Source: Elmis aenea
Taxonomy: Eukaryota; Arthropoda; Insecta; Coleoptera; Elmidae
NCBI GenBank assembly: GCA_947652605.1
Contig: OX393576.1
Location: 59,744,966-59,808,965 of the forward strand
Reading direction: 5' to 3'
Length of the DNA: 64,000 bases
Shown here piece after piece: positions 24,401 through 36,806 of the stretch. The notes under the pieces were generated by a model, which was not told the DNA's origin, ran no database searches, and worked only from the letters and a program-made list of their open reading frames with translations. A program made the position numbers and the translations under genes. Within the stretch, counting starts at the first letter, position 1, and the number at the start of each line of letters is the position of its first letter.

Positions 24401-24554
24401 TGGGTCAATCTAAACAGATGAATCTTCCTTAGGTGTAAACACATTTTACTGTGGTTACCTTTGTTAATAACAATCATAATCTCAATAGCAACAATGGTAA
24501 CCACAGTAAAATGTGTTTACACCTAAGGAAGATTCATCTGTTTAGATTGACCCA
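24401..24554. repeat. Perfect 59-bp inverted repeat, 36-base spacer
   Basis: Bases 24401-24459 (starting TGGGTCAATCTAAACAGATG) are the exact reverse complement of 24496-24554 (ending GATTGACCCA). The spacer is 24460-24495. I checked all 59 positions by eye and found no mismatch, which is striking in a region where other inverted arms have drifted. It lies inside the composite element at 24203-25736. Confidence 0.92.
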
Positions 24555-24844
24555 TACACAGTGTTTTGATTTTGCGCTTTGATACTTTTTTATGCAAAAC
24601 ACCCTGTATATTTTGTAATTTTTGGATGTGGAATTAAATTCTCTTTCAAAAATATTATAGGTTATTTATGTCTAAAATGAGCCGTTTTTGGGTTATTAAC
24701 ATTTTTTGAAAATTTTGACAGATGCAGACCGTTATAAAAATATTTATATTTATTAACATAAGAACACCAGAGCAATTTACTCTGGTAATTCATTAGACAA
24801 TAGTGTCATAGTGATTGCTGACTAGTTACATTTTTAAAATAATA

Positions 24845-24928
24845 TACAGGGTGTTCGTTATACTCGGTCCATTTCGCTAAACTTTAAACGCATATAAGTA
24901 ATCTTTTTTTTAAATGGAACACCCTATA
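24845..24928 (+). mobile_element. Tiny TIR element (84 bp), copy 2
   Basis: It starts TACAGGGTGTTCG and ends GGAACACCCTATA, and matches 7657-7738 end to end on the opposite strand, including the GGTCCATTT and TAAGT blocks. It is nested in the composite element that splits the LINE. Confidence 0.75.
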
Positions 24929-25149
24929 TATGTAATTATCTTTCAAAGTTGTTAGGCATGTTTTATGTCTAAATATAATATTTTTGAAGTTATTTCGTTT
25001 CTTATGATTATTTGCGAGTATTTTACCTAAACTATCGGTAGTAGCCTTTGAAAATTCAAAAAAAATTGTATGAACGGTCAACCAGAACAGTTAATCGGCA
25101 CAATTTCTACTATTATGCCACTAAAAATCCATATTTTTTAAGAGCTGTA

Positions 25150-25352
25150 GATACACAGCATAAATGGCAGCAAATAACACCAGAATGCTGTGTATCTAAT
25201 AAAAATAAAAACAAATAAATAAAAGTTGACATAAAAAATTAGACTTTAATTTCCATCAAGCAGTTACAAATAGAGGACGCTAAGGGCGGTCACTTTAAAT
25301 ACATTTCTCTAATTTTTTATGTCGACGTTTATTATTTGTTTTTATTTTTATT
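25150..25352. repeat. Pair of nested hairpins
   Basis: GATACACAGCAT at about 25150 pairs with ATGCTGTGTATC ending about 25198. Immediately after, an AATAAAAATAAAAACAAATA block and TTGACATAAAAAATTAG pair with CTAATTTTTTATGTCGA and TATTTGTTTTTATTTTTATT near 25308-25352. Confidence 0.7.
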
Positions 25353-26625
25353 AAAAATTAATATTGAATACATTTGCATTGCTAGTTATACTCTAATTTT
25401 TAAGATTTGATCGTTTTTTGTTATGTTAAATAGACTGTTTGCTATAATTTGAATAAATTTTGAACTGATTTTTGTCGGAAAATTTCTTATGCATGCATAC
25501 TTTTTTAATACATGGTCGGATTCAGAATTAAATTCTCTATCCAAATCAAGAAAAACATGTATACTATGTGTATTAAAAAAAAGTTGGCTATCGCGGATTT
25601 GACATACGTCATCGTAGAGATAACAAATGCACATCATTTAATAGAGAATTTTTCGCCGTTTCCAAAAATATAAGGTTCGTTGGGGTTATTTACAATAATT
25701 AAAAAGTTATAGGGGTGCGACAGTCAAACGGAATCGAGAATGTGGAATAAAAGAAACTATAATTGAAAAATCAGCACAAATAGCAGCATATACCGATGAT
25801 CTATCCTTAATAGCAAGAGACAGGAACAGTTTAAAAGAAGCACTGTCAAAAATCGAGACGGAGGCAAAGAAAACGGGGCTTGAAATAAATCAGGAAAAAA
25901 CAAAATATATGGAGATTTAAAAAAACACAGAAGGAGAAAACAGAGAGGTAATAGTAGCAAATTATACGTTCGAAGAAGTAGAAAATTTTAAATATCTGGG
26001 AACAGTAATTAATCGTCAGAACTACAAGAGGGAAGAAATGAATCAACGAATACAAGTGGGAAATAAAGCATATAATAAATATAAAAAGCGCATGAACAAT
26101 AAGAAAATCGGTAATAGTACAAAATTGGGAATCTATAAAACAGCGATACAACCTGTGGTGATATACGGAGCAAAGACGATGTGTATGATAAGGTAGGAAA
26201 AGGAAAATTTTTAAATTTTTAAAGAAAAATAGTGAGGAAAATTTATGGGCCGAAAAAAATAGAGGATGAATGCATAAGGTTAACAAATAACGAAATTAAA
26301 ATAATACTAAAAGGAGAAGACATAGTCAAAGTCATAAAAGCTGCATGAATTCGATTGTATGGACATATAAGTAGAAGAGAGGAACAGTCTATACTAAAAT
26401 GGATCTCAAAATGGAAACCACAAGGGACAAGATCGAGCGGAAGACCAAAAATACGCCGGGAAGACCAAGTGATAGCTAATATAGAAAAAAATTGAAATAA
26501 CAGGATGGAGAAAGAAACGGCTTGATAGAAAAACATGGAAGCAAGTCGTACAAGATGCAAAGACAAACAACACCTATAGAGACTGGATGAACAGAAATAG
26601 CGGAGTGACTATCTGAAAAATAATA

Positions 26626-28215
26626 GTCAGTAGTGCTCCAAAGAGCGGCTATAATTCCAATATGTAATGCATAGCCTTTTATAATAAATTATCTTTAAAG
26701 TCTAAGCTAAGTCATACACATTGATTTTAGTTCTAAAATCAAATGATACTAGTTTATTTTTGTTGTACGGAAACAGTTTAATTTAAAACAATAGTTTTTG
26801 GATTAAATAAAATATTATGGAATTAATGAGACGTAATTGCCATTAATACATTTTATCGCCCGTTTATTATGAAAGTGGTTTTAGATCATTTTTGGAAAAA
26901 ATTGTGAAGTTAAATTATTCACATATAATTTAGTGAACACTTTTGATTTGTAGACAATTAACAATTTAAATTAGAAAATACTCACATGTTTTGATCAATA
27001 GAAAATTGCTCAATTTTTATCCCAAAATGTAAGAAGGTTATCCAAAATTATTTTCTTTATCGCGCGGTACAAGTTAGACACTTCAAACTTATCGTGCAAG
27101 TTGGCAATTTTAAATTAATAGTGAAACATACGCACACAATTAAATTAAATTCCGTGTTGTAATTCATGTTAAGCTATGCTGTTGTATAAACACTACTTCA
27201 CATTGTATTAGACATGAAATCGATGTCAATTATTAATTAACACTCAAGTTGTTGACGGCTAGAAGTTCTTCGCAAACACCTTTAGAAGCTCAAATAACTA
27301 AGTGACGGGAAAAGGAGGGACACCCACGAATATGATCTTAGTTAATTATCTTAATGCGCAGCAGAGAAACTAAGGCTAAAAATTGTCTTTGTAACTGTGT
27401 ATAATAAGATAAGCGACGTTTGGGTAAAATGCTCATACGCCCTTCGGGTATAATAAATCGTTTCATGTATTTAGCGGATGAATTTCCATCAGGGAAACTG
27501 GGACAAAGCTTTAGGCTAATCAAACAAGTATTTTAAAGCTGAGGACAGCTCGTGGACAGCCTGCGGCCAGCCACACGACCAGGCTGTTACCACATCACAT
27601 GTAATGCAAAATTTTTCTAACCCTCTGATGGTAAAGCGGCCAACACAGTGATTTATAACTGAAAAATTGTAAACAGTTTTATAGTAGTTGTTGAGGAAGT
27701 CTCATAAAAATGTTTTTTTTTTGCAATAAATTTTTGAAGAAGTATTTAAAATTCCCCTTGTTCACCAAAGTCGTTTCAAATAAACTGAAGTGTATTTGCG
27801 TGTATAAAAAGTTTAAGATTACGTTCCAGGCATTCTAATTGTTCTTATTTTCATAAATTGTGCAAGTAACGACGTGTCAAAATAAAATTTCATACAAGTG
27901 TTTAGCACATGCAACAAGTTGAATCTTTTTATTAAGTTAAAATTTGAGAGTTTCAAAGAAACGGCAATTTATTGAGAAAAATAAACTGTATAAGCTTTCA
28001 AAATTGAAAAACCAATGTAGTAGCCATTTTTGAGAAAAATGTATAATTTTGAATTTTTTGAAAATAATTTCGTAATAACAAATTTCGCAAAAACTTTTAG
28101 AGAGATTTATTGTGGATCCCAATGTAGACAAAATGTTTGGTTTTCAATAAAGTAACAATAACTTAGTAATTTGCTTAACAAATATTTCTTTTTTAGGATG
28201 AAGTGAAGAAACTAG
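26626..28215. other. No gene seen; spacer
   Basis: AT-rich sequence. A GC-richer patch at about 27540-27600 (GCTCGTGGACAGCCTGCGGCC) shows no frame or RNA fold that I recognise. Confidence 0.45.
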
Positions 28216-28371
28216 TACAGGGGGGGGCAGAATAACGGGCGATTTTGAAATGTCTGTGAAAAAAACCTATTTAATATTTCCTAATCTATTGCTACCAGAT
28301 TAAAATATATAAAAAAGCATTGAAGAAAAGTAAGTTTCCAAAATTTAATTTTTGTAAATTGCATCTGCAAA

Positions 28372-28624
28372 ATGGCGTCCATTTAAACGCGAGCATTGTT
28401 CAAGCCGGATGTTCATCACATTACCCAGCATTGTCGGTCGGATTTGAGCCACTTCTTCTCCAATCCAGTGTTTGAAGACCTCGATTATTCTCGGTGGTTC
28501 CTTCCAGTAAACTCTACTCTTCAAATAGCCCCAAAGGAAGCAATCACAAGCTGAGGGGTCCGGCGAACGGGGGGGTCACGCAACATCCTCGTTTCGAGAG
28601 ATACCGTGATTTGGAAACAAGCCG
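28372..28624 (-). pseudogene. DD41D transposase C-terminal fragment
   Basis: The minus strand reads FPNHGISRNEDVA, a stop at the usual Trp position, then PPRSPDPSACDCFLWGYLK, SRVYWKEPP, and a C-terminal tail with VFKHWIGEEVAQIRPTML and HFADAI. It matches the third catalytic Asp region of the transposases at 2800-3150 and 13230-13895 and extends further to the C-terminus. The upstream catalytic parts are missing. Confidence 0.85.
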
Positions 28625-28933
28625 TTTACAATAGGTTTGTTCCAACAAGCCATTAAAAACCAATACATGGGTTAGTACATCAACTGGTTTATTGACATGC
28701 GCGATCTATGTACTAATAATTGTATTAGCCAGTATTAGCCGTTGTTGGAACGCTTTTACGACTGGCCTAACTGTAAATGACATTTGTGTCTATTGGGTTC
28801 ATAGAAATGTGCGCATCGCAATAGTAAACATCTTAAGAATCTAGTACTAAATGGTATTGGGAAGGCGATGCATAGCTACCTGAGCTCACGTTAGTTGTGA
28901 GCAGCGCATGCGTCTAAAAATCTAAGTTCTAGT

Positions 28934-29203
28934 GTGTGTGGTTCACGTGTGTGTTCCGCTCGCGCGGCAGACTGCTATAGGGGGGTTGACCCCCTCTTCA
29001 GTCGTTAGAGGTACAAGGATAATGGGTGAGGATGTGGATAGTCAAGGATGGGCAAGAACAGGTGGAAGTACTGCCACAGCATTTGCCTTAACTGTAAAGG
29101 AACCCACCTGAAACCTCTACAATGACAGTCGGCCCTGGAAATCGAAACCACGACCTCTCGATTAAAAGTTAGGTTGTTAACACAACCAGCCACCAAGCTC
29201 GGT
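28934..29203 (-). mobile_element. tRNA-like SINE with 10-bp target duplication
   Basis: The insert is flanked by a perfect direct repeat, AAGTTCTAGT, at 28924-28933 and 29204-29213. The related repeat at 18334-18560 lacks the insert at the matching place. On the minus strand the element starts ACCGAGCTTGGTGGCTGG. It has a box A-like TGGCTGGTTG (about 29184-29193) and a box B-like GGTTTCGATTTCC (29137-29149), spaced as in a tRNA promoter for RNA polymerase III. A CTTTTAA stretch between them suggests a lysine tRNA origin. The 3' tail is AC-rich. I infer a SINE; box B matches the consensus only in part, so the tRNA origin is less certain than the insertion itself. Confidence 0.75.
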
Positions 29204-29518
29204 AAGTTCTAGTACACGCTTTCATTCAAGTAGTACTGTTTTGACCGTACACTGACTAGTTCATGTATTCATTTTGTAACAAATGGAACAGCCGACTATA
29301 CCGTCCAGTGAACTATCAGAGACTGTCATGGAACGCGATATCGATACTGCGCAGAATCCTGATAGTAGATTGGATCGTACATAGCTTTGTCGGAATAAAC
29401 CTAATACGTATTCATGCTTATTCTCGATGTGTGGTTGGACGGCTTTCTAATCCCCTCCCTTCGGTAACGTGAGATTGCCGCTCTTTTTAAAATCGCTCGT
29501 TATTCTGCCTCACCCTGT

Positions 29519-30948
29519 GTTATCATGATTAGTGTGAAATAAAATGTTTACATTATGAATAAAATTAAGTAATTTCTTAATGCTTTATATCTTTGCATAA
29601 CACCATACTAATTAATTAATGTAGTAACAAATGAAACAGTTTTAAAAATTTTGAATTAAAGTGAAAAAAACAACTTTTAATGTTAAAGATTTATATCTTT
29701 TGATATCAAAGATACACTTGTAAATATTGCCCTGAAAACTTTGTAAAATTACGTAAACTTCAAGCTGAATTTATTTTAAAAATAAAAAAATGACAATCCT
29801 AATAATTTATTATTCCCTTTCACCCATGTATGTAAAATTTTTGAACCTAAAAACCACTAACATCCTACAAAAATTACGCATTCAGACCCAACGCACGCAC
29901 TCGAGCGATTTGTCAGCATCAAACAACGATTAATTTTGTTATCTCAAATTTGTGTTAAATTTTTAAACAGCTCTGCCCCATATTTTCACGGTCAACGTTT
30001 CATAACATTGCAGATCAATATTAGGCTAGATAAACATTTAAATGATTTAAACTGTTTCCATATTCATGATATTATGGTAAACCATATACCTCGCGTTCAG
30101 CTAAACCCATATGACTTATCTTAAATCCAATATTGAGATTATCACGGAATCAATTGAAATCATGTATATTAATTAAGCTACTTAGTCAAAGTTTTGGTTA
30201 TAGGGTTATACCTTGATGGGCAAAATAAAGTTGTAATAATATGACAGGAATTGACATGGTCACTTTTATCAATGAATAAGTAATCGACCTCTTGGCCGAT
30301 TAATTGATTCTTGATTAATTTAATGTTCACCTTTTACCGATAGACTGGATTGCGAAAATAGTTTTTATTTTTTACTGCAACCTTATATTTTATTAGTTTA
30401 ATGTCTGGCTGTTGATTTGGATATTTATTTCCACAAAAAGCTCAACAAAAATGTAACAGGACTTGTGGATGGGATCTTGTAGTTTTAGTTCAGTATTTTG
30501 GGTTATCGCCACCAGTGGCACCAGTCGGGTCTGACTTTCGACCTTCAATTGCATTAGCCATTCATTATGTATGCAAATATTTTAAATTTTTGCCACCAAT
30601 CCATCTTTTAAAACACGGAATTGACTTGGAACTACATTAGACAAAATACTGAATTAAAACTAAAAGGTTTATTAGAGGCGAATAATGCAAATTAACATAA
30701 AAGGCCTTGTTCAAAAATTCTGTAACAAAATATGCTTTTTGAAGTACTGTAAATTTTAAAAAGCTTTAAATTAAACAAAACGTAACTCAAGATACTTTTA
30801 AGAAATATTACCCTAAACTTATAATGTATTAGAAAAATCTTCATCTTTAGGACATAACCTTTTCTTGTATATTTCGCGAAAAAACTAACTAATGTTAAAA
30901 TGGGGTCGCAACAAGCCCATATTTTTAATCATCTTACTCAGCGGTTCC
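29519..30948. other. No gene seen; spacer
   Basis: AT-rich sequence with short frames only (for example 29936-30124). No element ends or RNA genes were recognised. Confidence 0.45.
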
Positions 30949-31000
30949 CAAACTTATTTTGTCGTGAAACCCTTGCACGATTTTTCAAAAATTGCGGATA
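30949..31000 (+). mobile_element. hAT-type terminus (orphan)
   Basis: CAGCGGTTCCCAAACTTATT followed by TTGTCGTGAAACCC is the classic form of a hAT left end. The hAT transposase C-terminus at 32500-32990 lies about 1.5 kb inward on the minus strand, so both may belong to one degraded element. No matching right end was found. Confidence 0.55.
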
Positions 31001-31249
31001 TTTCTTTTTACTTGATGAACCGTACCTAAAATAGCTAATTTTAATTCATCAGTTGATTAAACGGGCTTTTTAAGATTGGCTGTTTTAAAAACATTAAATC
31101 AAACCAAAAGTCATAAGCTTACAAAAATATTATTATATACATTTCACTTTTTTGCGGGTGTGCACAAGTTAAGTGGGCTATACTTTGAACTTTGAACGTA
31201 TTTTATACTTAGATTCAATAGTAATAGTAAGTAAAATGTAAAAAATATA

Positions 31250-31532
31250 TTAAATTATTTATAAAATAAATGAAGATAGGGAAAATTTATTAACAAATTT
31301 TAAATCTACCCAAAAAGTCCTTAAAACATCAAAAAATAATTTGAGTATAATTTCAAATAAGCAGGTTAAAATCAAAAATCGAAAACGTCATATTTTAGTT
31401 TTTTATAAATAGCGCAAAAAATATTAATTCTTTTCAAGTTTTTTTTTTTCATAGAATAATTGCTCTTTAATTATAGACCATTTTTACTTCTTTAACCAAC
31501 TCTGTTATTGACGATAACTGGGACACCCTATA
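31250..31532 (-). repeat. TACAGGGTGTCCCAG repeat family, copy 2
   Basis: On the minus strand this reads TATAGGGTGTCCCAGTTATCG, AAAGAGCAATTATTCTATG, GCTATTTATAAAAA, GACGTTTTCGATTTTTG and TTTGTTAATAAA, in the same order as 7128-7420. The inner end is not defined. Confidence 0.68.
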
Positions 31533-32392
31533 TAGTATATAGTAACCGAGATACCCTGTAAAACATTGGAATTTGGTCCCTTCTGTACCTATGTGCTAAA
31601 TTAGAAACATCAATACATTTTTATATGCAAATGACATGTTTTTCTATTGGTCAAAATTAACCAGATTGCATGCTTTATGTAAATGATTTCTGATTGCAAA
31701 TATATTAAAATGTAGTACCGAGGTAAATTTTAAATATATTTCCGCGGTTTAAAACTAGCTTTTTGCACCAAACATTTACTTTTCAATTTAAAAGCGCTTT
31801 AGGGGTAAAAATGATTGCAATTTTAAATATTAGTACCTATCTATGATTTATTGATTTTAAAGTTTGTGATTAAAAATCCCTTAATTCGACTTGCGAAAAA
31901 ATTTTCTTCCTAAAGAAAATCGAAACTAGTTCCAAGGCTCTTATATTTTCGTCAGAATATTTCTTTTACACGAAGATATTCTTCTCATAAATAAGCAAAG
32001 GGAAATTTTAACTAAGCTTGAATTAATTTATAGGTACTTCATATTAAATTTAATTTTGTTGTATTTAGCTCCTATTTAAATAAAGAACGTAACATGCATA
32101 CAATTAGTCTTTGATTTCATATTTCACACTTTGTTGTTTTCGACCAGTCTTTTGATGTTTTAAAATATTTTGTGTCAATATCTTTATGGAACATTATGGA
32201 ACTTCCCCCAATTTTAATAAGACTTTAAATGAAACAAACTTTACTTATTTTTTTTTGTTTCTATTATTTTATGGAAACATATTCAATGTAGCAAATTATA
32301 TATGAACGAAAAACAAATATTTTTGATCATAAAAGCGAACAAAGTGTAATATTAAAAAAAACACAAACTTTTATTCTTAACGAACAAAATTA

Positions 32393-32990
<598 letters not shown>

Positions 32991-32999
32991 GCGGAATCT

Positions 33000-35423
33000 A
33001 CTTTAATGAATCACATGTAAAAGTCATTATTAGGCTGATTAATCGGAAATCGACTTTTAAGCTATAGCTGATCAATCAAAAGTCGGTAATTGGTTTATCG
33101 GCCCATTAACACTTAAAAATTGAAGTACATATTTACAGTTAGATAGCATTTTTATCACAACAGCATTTGATGACTAGCAAACATTAATCTTCAGTTTCTT
33201 AAAGCCAAGTTACCTTAAGATCTTTTCACAGCCCAAAAGCATCAGGACACTAAACTATATTTTTATAAATAATTACACGAATCTTCTTATATAAAATTGT
33301 TGTTTTCAACTCGATGAAACGGTATTGTTTAATTTTTGAAGTTTAAGAAGTTTTTGAGAATTGTGCAAATCTACATCAAATATGAAAATGTTTCGTCGGC
33401 TCTACAAAATAAAAGAACAACATAATTAAGCAGTTTTTACTGCTAAAATAGAGAGAAACTTTTGTTGTAGAATGTTTGTCTAAATATTTTAACAAAAGTC
33501 CTATTTACAAGCGGCATTTCACATTTTTGTTCAACTGATTATCTACTTTTGTTAGCCTCAGCTCTAAGCCTCGTATACACAAACGAATTGGATTTGATTT
33601 GAAAGTCAGATTTTCGCAATCCCTTTTTGGATTTTGCTTGGGTCTCCTAGTTGTATGTACGTCGCAGTTAAATAGTAAAATTTTACCAAATGCATGGTGT
33701 TTTCTGACTAAATTTTGTTAAATAGATACGAAGTTGAGTACTTGCCTGAATATTTTGGACCATTAATCAGCTGCGTTAGAACGACCAGGCGTTTAATAGT
33801 ACGAGTAAATACATCCAGGCATTTGGTAATTTGTAGGTTAATGGAAATATCAATGTATTATCCCTCGGTTGGTAATTTACCGTTTTAGCGTCCCTTATTA
33901 TTAGATATTACCGCCACACACAACTGCAATGTAACCAGGGAAAGAAACCGGTTTCTTAAACCGATAAAAGAGACCGGTTAACGGTTATTTTTTTTCCGAA
34001 AATGTGATTTTTAACCGAAACCGATATTTTTAATTAAAAAAAACGTTGACCTTTAACCGTAATAATTAAAAACCGGTTTTTTAACATCTTTTTTTAACAA
34101 AAATTACTTTTAAAAAAATACAGAATTTGTATTAAACGCAATTAGTTTACCAGAAGTCATTACTAAACGCTTGATAACATTATTAAAAAAAATTAGGTAA
34201 TTTTTCATATTTTATTTTTTCTAGTTGTAGGCTTATGTCATTAAGAATATAACTGGTAAAACAAACTGTCATTCTGTTGTTTTAATGATAGTTTGACAGA
34301 AATAATCACGTTTAATTGTTGATTGTTTTTAATTTTGTACCTTAAAAACACGAAATGGCTTACGAATATTACGAAAAGTATGATATGTAAGAATGTTTTA
34401 TTTAAAGTAGGTAATATTAATTCTGAAGCTGCAAGTGTAACTTATTTTAATCGTTAACCAGAAAGGAGGCAATCTAATAAAAAAACTAGTTCTTAAAATA
34501 GGGGCACTTTACTTTTGCGAATATTTTAAAAATCGTTAAAATCTGGTCATATAATTTTTTTTTTATCCTTAAAATTAGTTTAGGTCATGCATCAACTTTT
34601 ATCAAGAATAAAATTTTCTGAGAAATCGATAATAAAAAACTTTTCCAATTGTTGCAGACTTTTTGAATGAGGCTGTAGATCTCTTGACCCTAAAATTATT
34701 AATTATTGTGAAAATTTACAAAGCAAATCTACCGGAATGCGTCTCTAACAAGAAAATTCATGTAGAGACTTTATCTAGCATCCAGATAAAGATAGCAAGG
34801 ATTGTGTCATTTTGATCACCAAGACTAACAATGATAAATGAAGCACTTCAACGTCTTTGCACTGGAGTACAGCTAGGTCGATTTTTTTTTAAACTGCCGA
34901 ACAATTGCATTAACAGATTGAATGAAACAAGTTCATCGACACAGAAAAAGCTTGTTACGTGGCGGCCTACATTCTATAGCAATTCTTTGGAAATTAAGTT
35001 GGATAATTTACTGTTCCAACGTCCTAGATTTAGATAATTCCTAACTTCAAAACGGTTCGAAACAACTAATACCATAATCCATGGTCTTTGTAACGTGAGT
35101 GGCATTTAAGTATAATATTACATAGTTCATGTTACCATTCAAGCTACTTTTAGACAAATTTAAATATTGATCGTTCGAATCTGGTAAAGCTGCTATTTGT
35201 ACCGCTTATCGAATAAAAATAGAAACTGATTCGCGTGATCAATCATTTTTAATGCCTTCTAAAAAAACATTCCATGATAATATACTTTTATTTCTAATAT
35301 TTATCTAAGAAAAATTCCAGTTTATCATAAAGATTATTACGTGCCTAAATTTTGTGGGTAATCTGACTTTTTTCTTGATTTATGTGGGTTTTGACTTTAG
35401 TATACCAATTTTATGTATCTACA
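33000..35423. repeat. No gene; small CAGGG repeat inside
   Basis: AT-rich DNA. A fragment at about 33936-34085 starts CAGGGAAAGAAACCGGTTTC and contains GGTTAACGGTTA, resembling the small hAT MITE at 54288-54392; its right end is lost. An inverted pair ATCGGAAATCGACTTTT/AAAAGTCGGTAATTGG lies near 33038-33095. The frame at 34831-35037 shows no domain. Confidence 0.45.
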
Positions 35424-36806
35424 GAAGGTCCACATAGAAAAGCCACTATTGGGATCTCGTAAACGATAAGAGCTACAAAGAAGTTTAAATTAAACAAATC
35501 GTTCCCCTTACTGAGACCTATTCAGTGATGCTTTAATCTTTTAAATGAGTTTCATGGCGCGCTAGATAATAAACTAAAATCAAAATAGGCTTTTTTACAA
35601 ATCGTTAATAACTCGGTTATACTTGATGGTACACAAATATTTTTGGGGAGAAAGGTGTAGATTTTTTTTACGCACTATTAAATGTAAACATTCATTTGTT
35701 TTAATATTGTTTAAATTCTTAGATAAATTACAAACTTGCGTTTTTTAAACGGAAACCCTAGTTGGCTATATGATCTCATGAATAGGCATTTTTTTCTTTC
35801 TTTTCAATATAGACCAAAAAAAGATAGAGCAGGTAGCAAATTCCAAATATTTAGGAACAATAATTGCAGAAAATGGTAAATTGGATGAAGATCTGAATAA
35901 CAGAATAGCGCCAGCGACGAAATTTTACTACGCCACTAATAAATGTTTGATAAGTAAAAAGGAGTTATCAAAAGAAACGAAAACGCGAGTTTTTAATGCA
36001 GTGTACGTACCCATTCTCACGTACAGTTCATAAACTTGGACACTAACTCAAAAACAAAAACAAAGAATACAGGTGCAGGAAATGAGATTTCTGAGAAGAA
36101 TAGACTGATCGATAAAATTCGAAATAACCTAGGAGTAACAGATATTAAGAAAAAGATGGAGACGAATCAATTAAGATGGCTTGGACATCTACTACGCATG
36201 CCAGAAAGCAGATACGCGAAAATAGGATGGAAAATGCAGACAGAGGGAAAAAGAAATAGAGGAAGACCAAGAATAAAATGGGAAAAAGTAGTGAGTCAGA
36301 GACTAGAAGAAAAGGAGTCAGCTGGAGAAATGTGCCACAATAAGCTAACGATAGGCAGGAGTGGAGAAACATAACAAAGAAACAGAAAAGCATACCTCGC
36401 CACCGAAAGGTACAAGAGGAACCGATTAAGAAGAAGAAGATACATTAGCTTAAAAATAATTTTTTTGGCTCAAAACAAATAAAATTGATCAAAAAGTCCC
36501 TATGATGCTATAGAGTGCCAAAACTTAAACAATATAGAAACAAATAAAGGTTTTCATTTTCCAGTGCCCAAAAGAATAAGCAACTTTTTTACCATCAAGT
36601 ATATCCGAGTTATTAACGATTTAAAAAAAAATGCCCATTTTGATTTTACTTTATTATCTAGCGTGCCATAAAACTTTTTTAAAACATTAAAGCATCATTG
36701 AATAGGTCTCAGAAAGGGGAACAATTTGTCTAATTTAAACTTCTTTGTAGCTCTTATCGCTTACGAGATCCCAATAGTGGCCCCTTTTATGTGGACCACC
36801 GTGTAC
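35424..36806. mobile_element. 1.4-kb foldback element, copy 2, with LINE inside
   Basis: The left arm (about 35424-35790) contains GGTCCACATAGAAAAGCCAC, TATTGGGATCTCGTAAACGA, GAGACCTATTCAGTGATGCT and ACTTGATGGTAC. The right arm (about 36590-36806) is the complement, ending ATGTGGACCACCGTGTAC. Arm sequence matches 5213-6608, and the left arm extends into blocks that match the right arm of copy 1 (AGATAAATTACAAACTTGCG). A LINE fragment occupies the centre (35815-36440). Confidence 0.85.
35815..36440 (+). mobile_element. LINE C-terminal fragment inside the foldback element
   Basis: The plus strand reads KIEQVANSKYLGTIIAENGK, LDEDLNNRI, KELSKETKTRVFNAVYVPIL, TYSS then a stop (normally Gly-Ser-Glu), TWTL, and after a frame change LRWLGHLLRMPESR and RNRGRPRIKW. 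This is the thumb and C-terminal region of a LINE reverse transcriptase, distinct in sequence from the copies at 1-1205 and 23795-26625. The open frame at 36036-36374 covers its last third. The copy is 5'-truncated and dead. Confidence 0.85.

Larger units (their letters stand above)
24203..25736. mobile_element. Composite TIR element inserted in the LINE
   Basis: Inverted ends of about 52 bp face each other. The left starts TACCGGGTGATTCAGTTTGAC and continues TGTCGCACCC. The right is the complement of GATTCCGTTTGACTGTCGC and CTTTTTAATTATTGTAAATA. The last few bases of the right end (the ACCCGGTA part) are absent. The interior is a mosaic: a TACAGGGTGTCCCAG start near 24275, a perfect 59-bp inverted repeat (24401-24554), ACACCCTGTATA near 24600, a complete 84-bp element (24845-24928) and two hairpins (25150-25352). 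Confidence 0.85.
23795..26625 (+). mobile_element. LINE copy split by a foldback insertion
   Basis: The left part (about 23805-24190) encodes a pre-palm region with EELKQRLYRLVAQIWAKER, MPSDWKSGIIVPVCKEK and DNYRG, then QIVFID. After the foldback element at 24203-25736 it resumes at about 25737 with KETIIEKSAQIAAYTDDLSL, whose YTDD is the usual YADD catalytic motif. GLEINQEKTKYM, NFKYLGTVI, a VVIYGAKTM block and a SSGRPKIR block follow, ending near 26625. Relative to related elements, the segment between the FID motif and the block before YTDD (roughly 70 residues) is missing, so a deletion accompanied or preceded the insertion. Several stops show that the copy is dead. The long minus-strand frames at 25757-26566 are antisense. 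Confidence 0.88.
28216..29518. mobile_element. Mariner-type element remnant with nested SINE
   Basis: The left end reads TACAGGGGGGGGCAGAATAA with CGGGCGATTTTGAAA. The right end is its near complement, AAAATCGCTCGTTATTCTGCC then TCACCCTGT. Between them lie a DD41D transposase C-terminus on the minus strand (28372-28624), a small inner inverted repeat around GTTCCAACAA (about 28640-28757), and a stretch repeated at 18334-18560 that is split by the SINE at 28934-29203. If both ends belong to one unit, this is a deleted autonomous element, and it links DD41D transposase to TACAGGG-type ends. Confidence 0.72.

Noticed and set aside
25757..26566. Minus-strand open frames of 67, 146 and 107 codons
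   Set aside because: They lie opposite the right part of the split LINE; the recognisable protein motifs are on the plus strand.
34650..35037. Possible exon around the frame at 34831-35037
   Set aside because: The peptide matches nothing I recognise and has no convincing splice sites; a decayed transposon is as likely.
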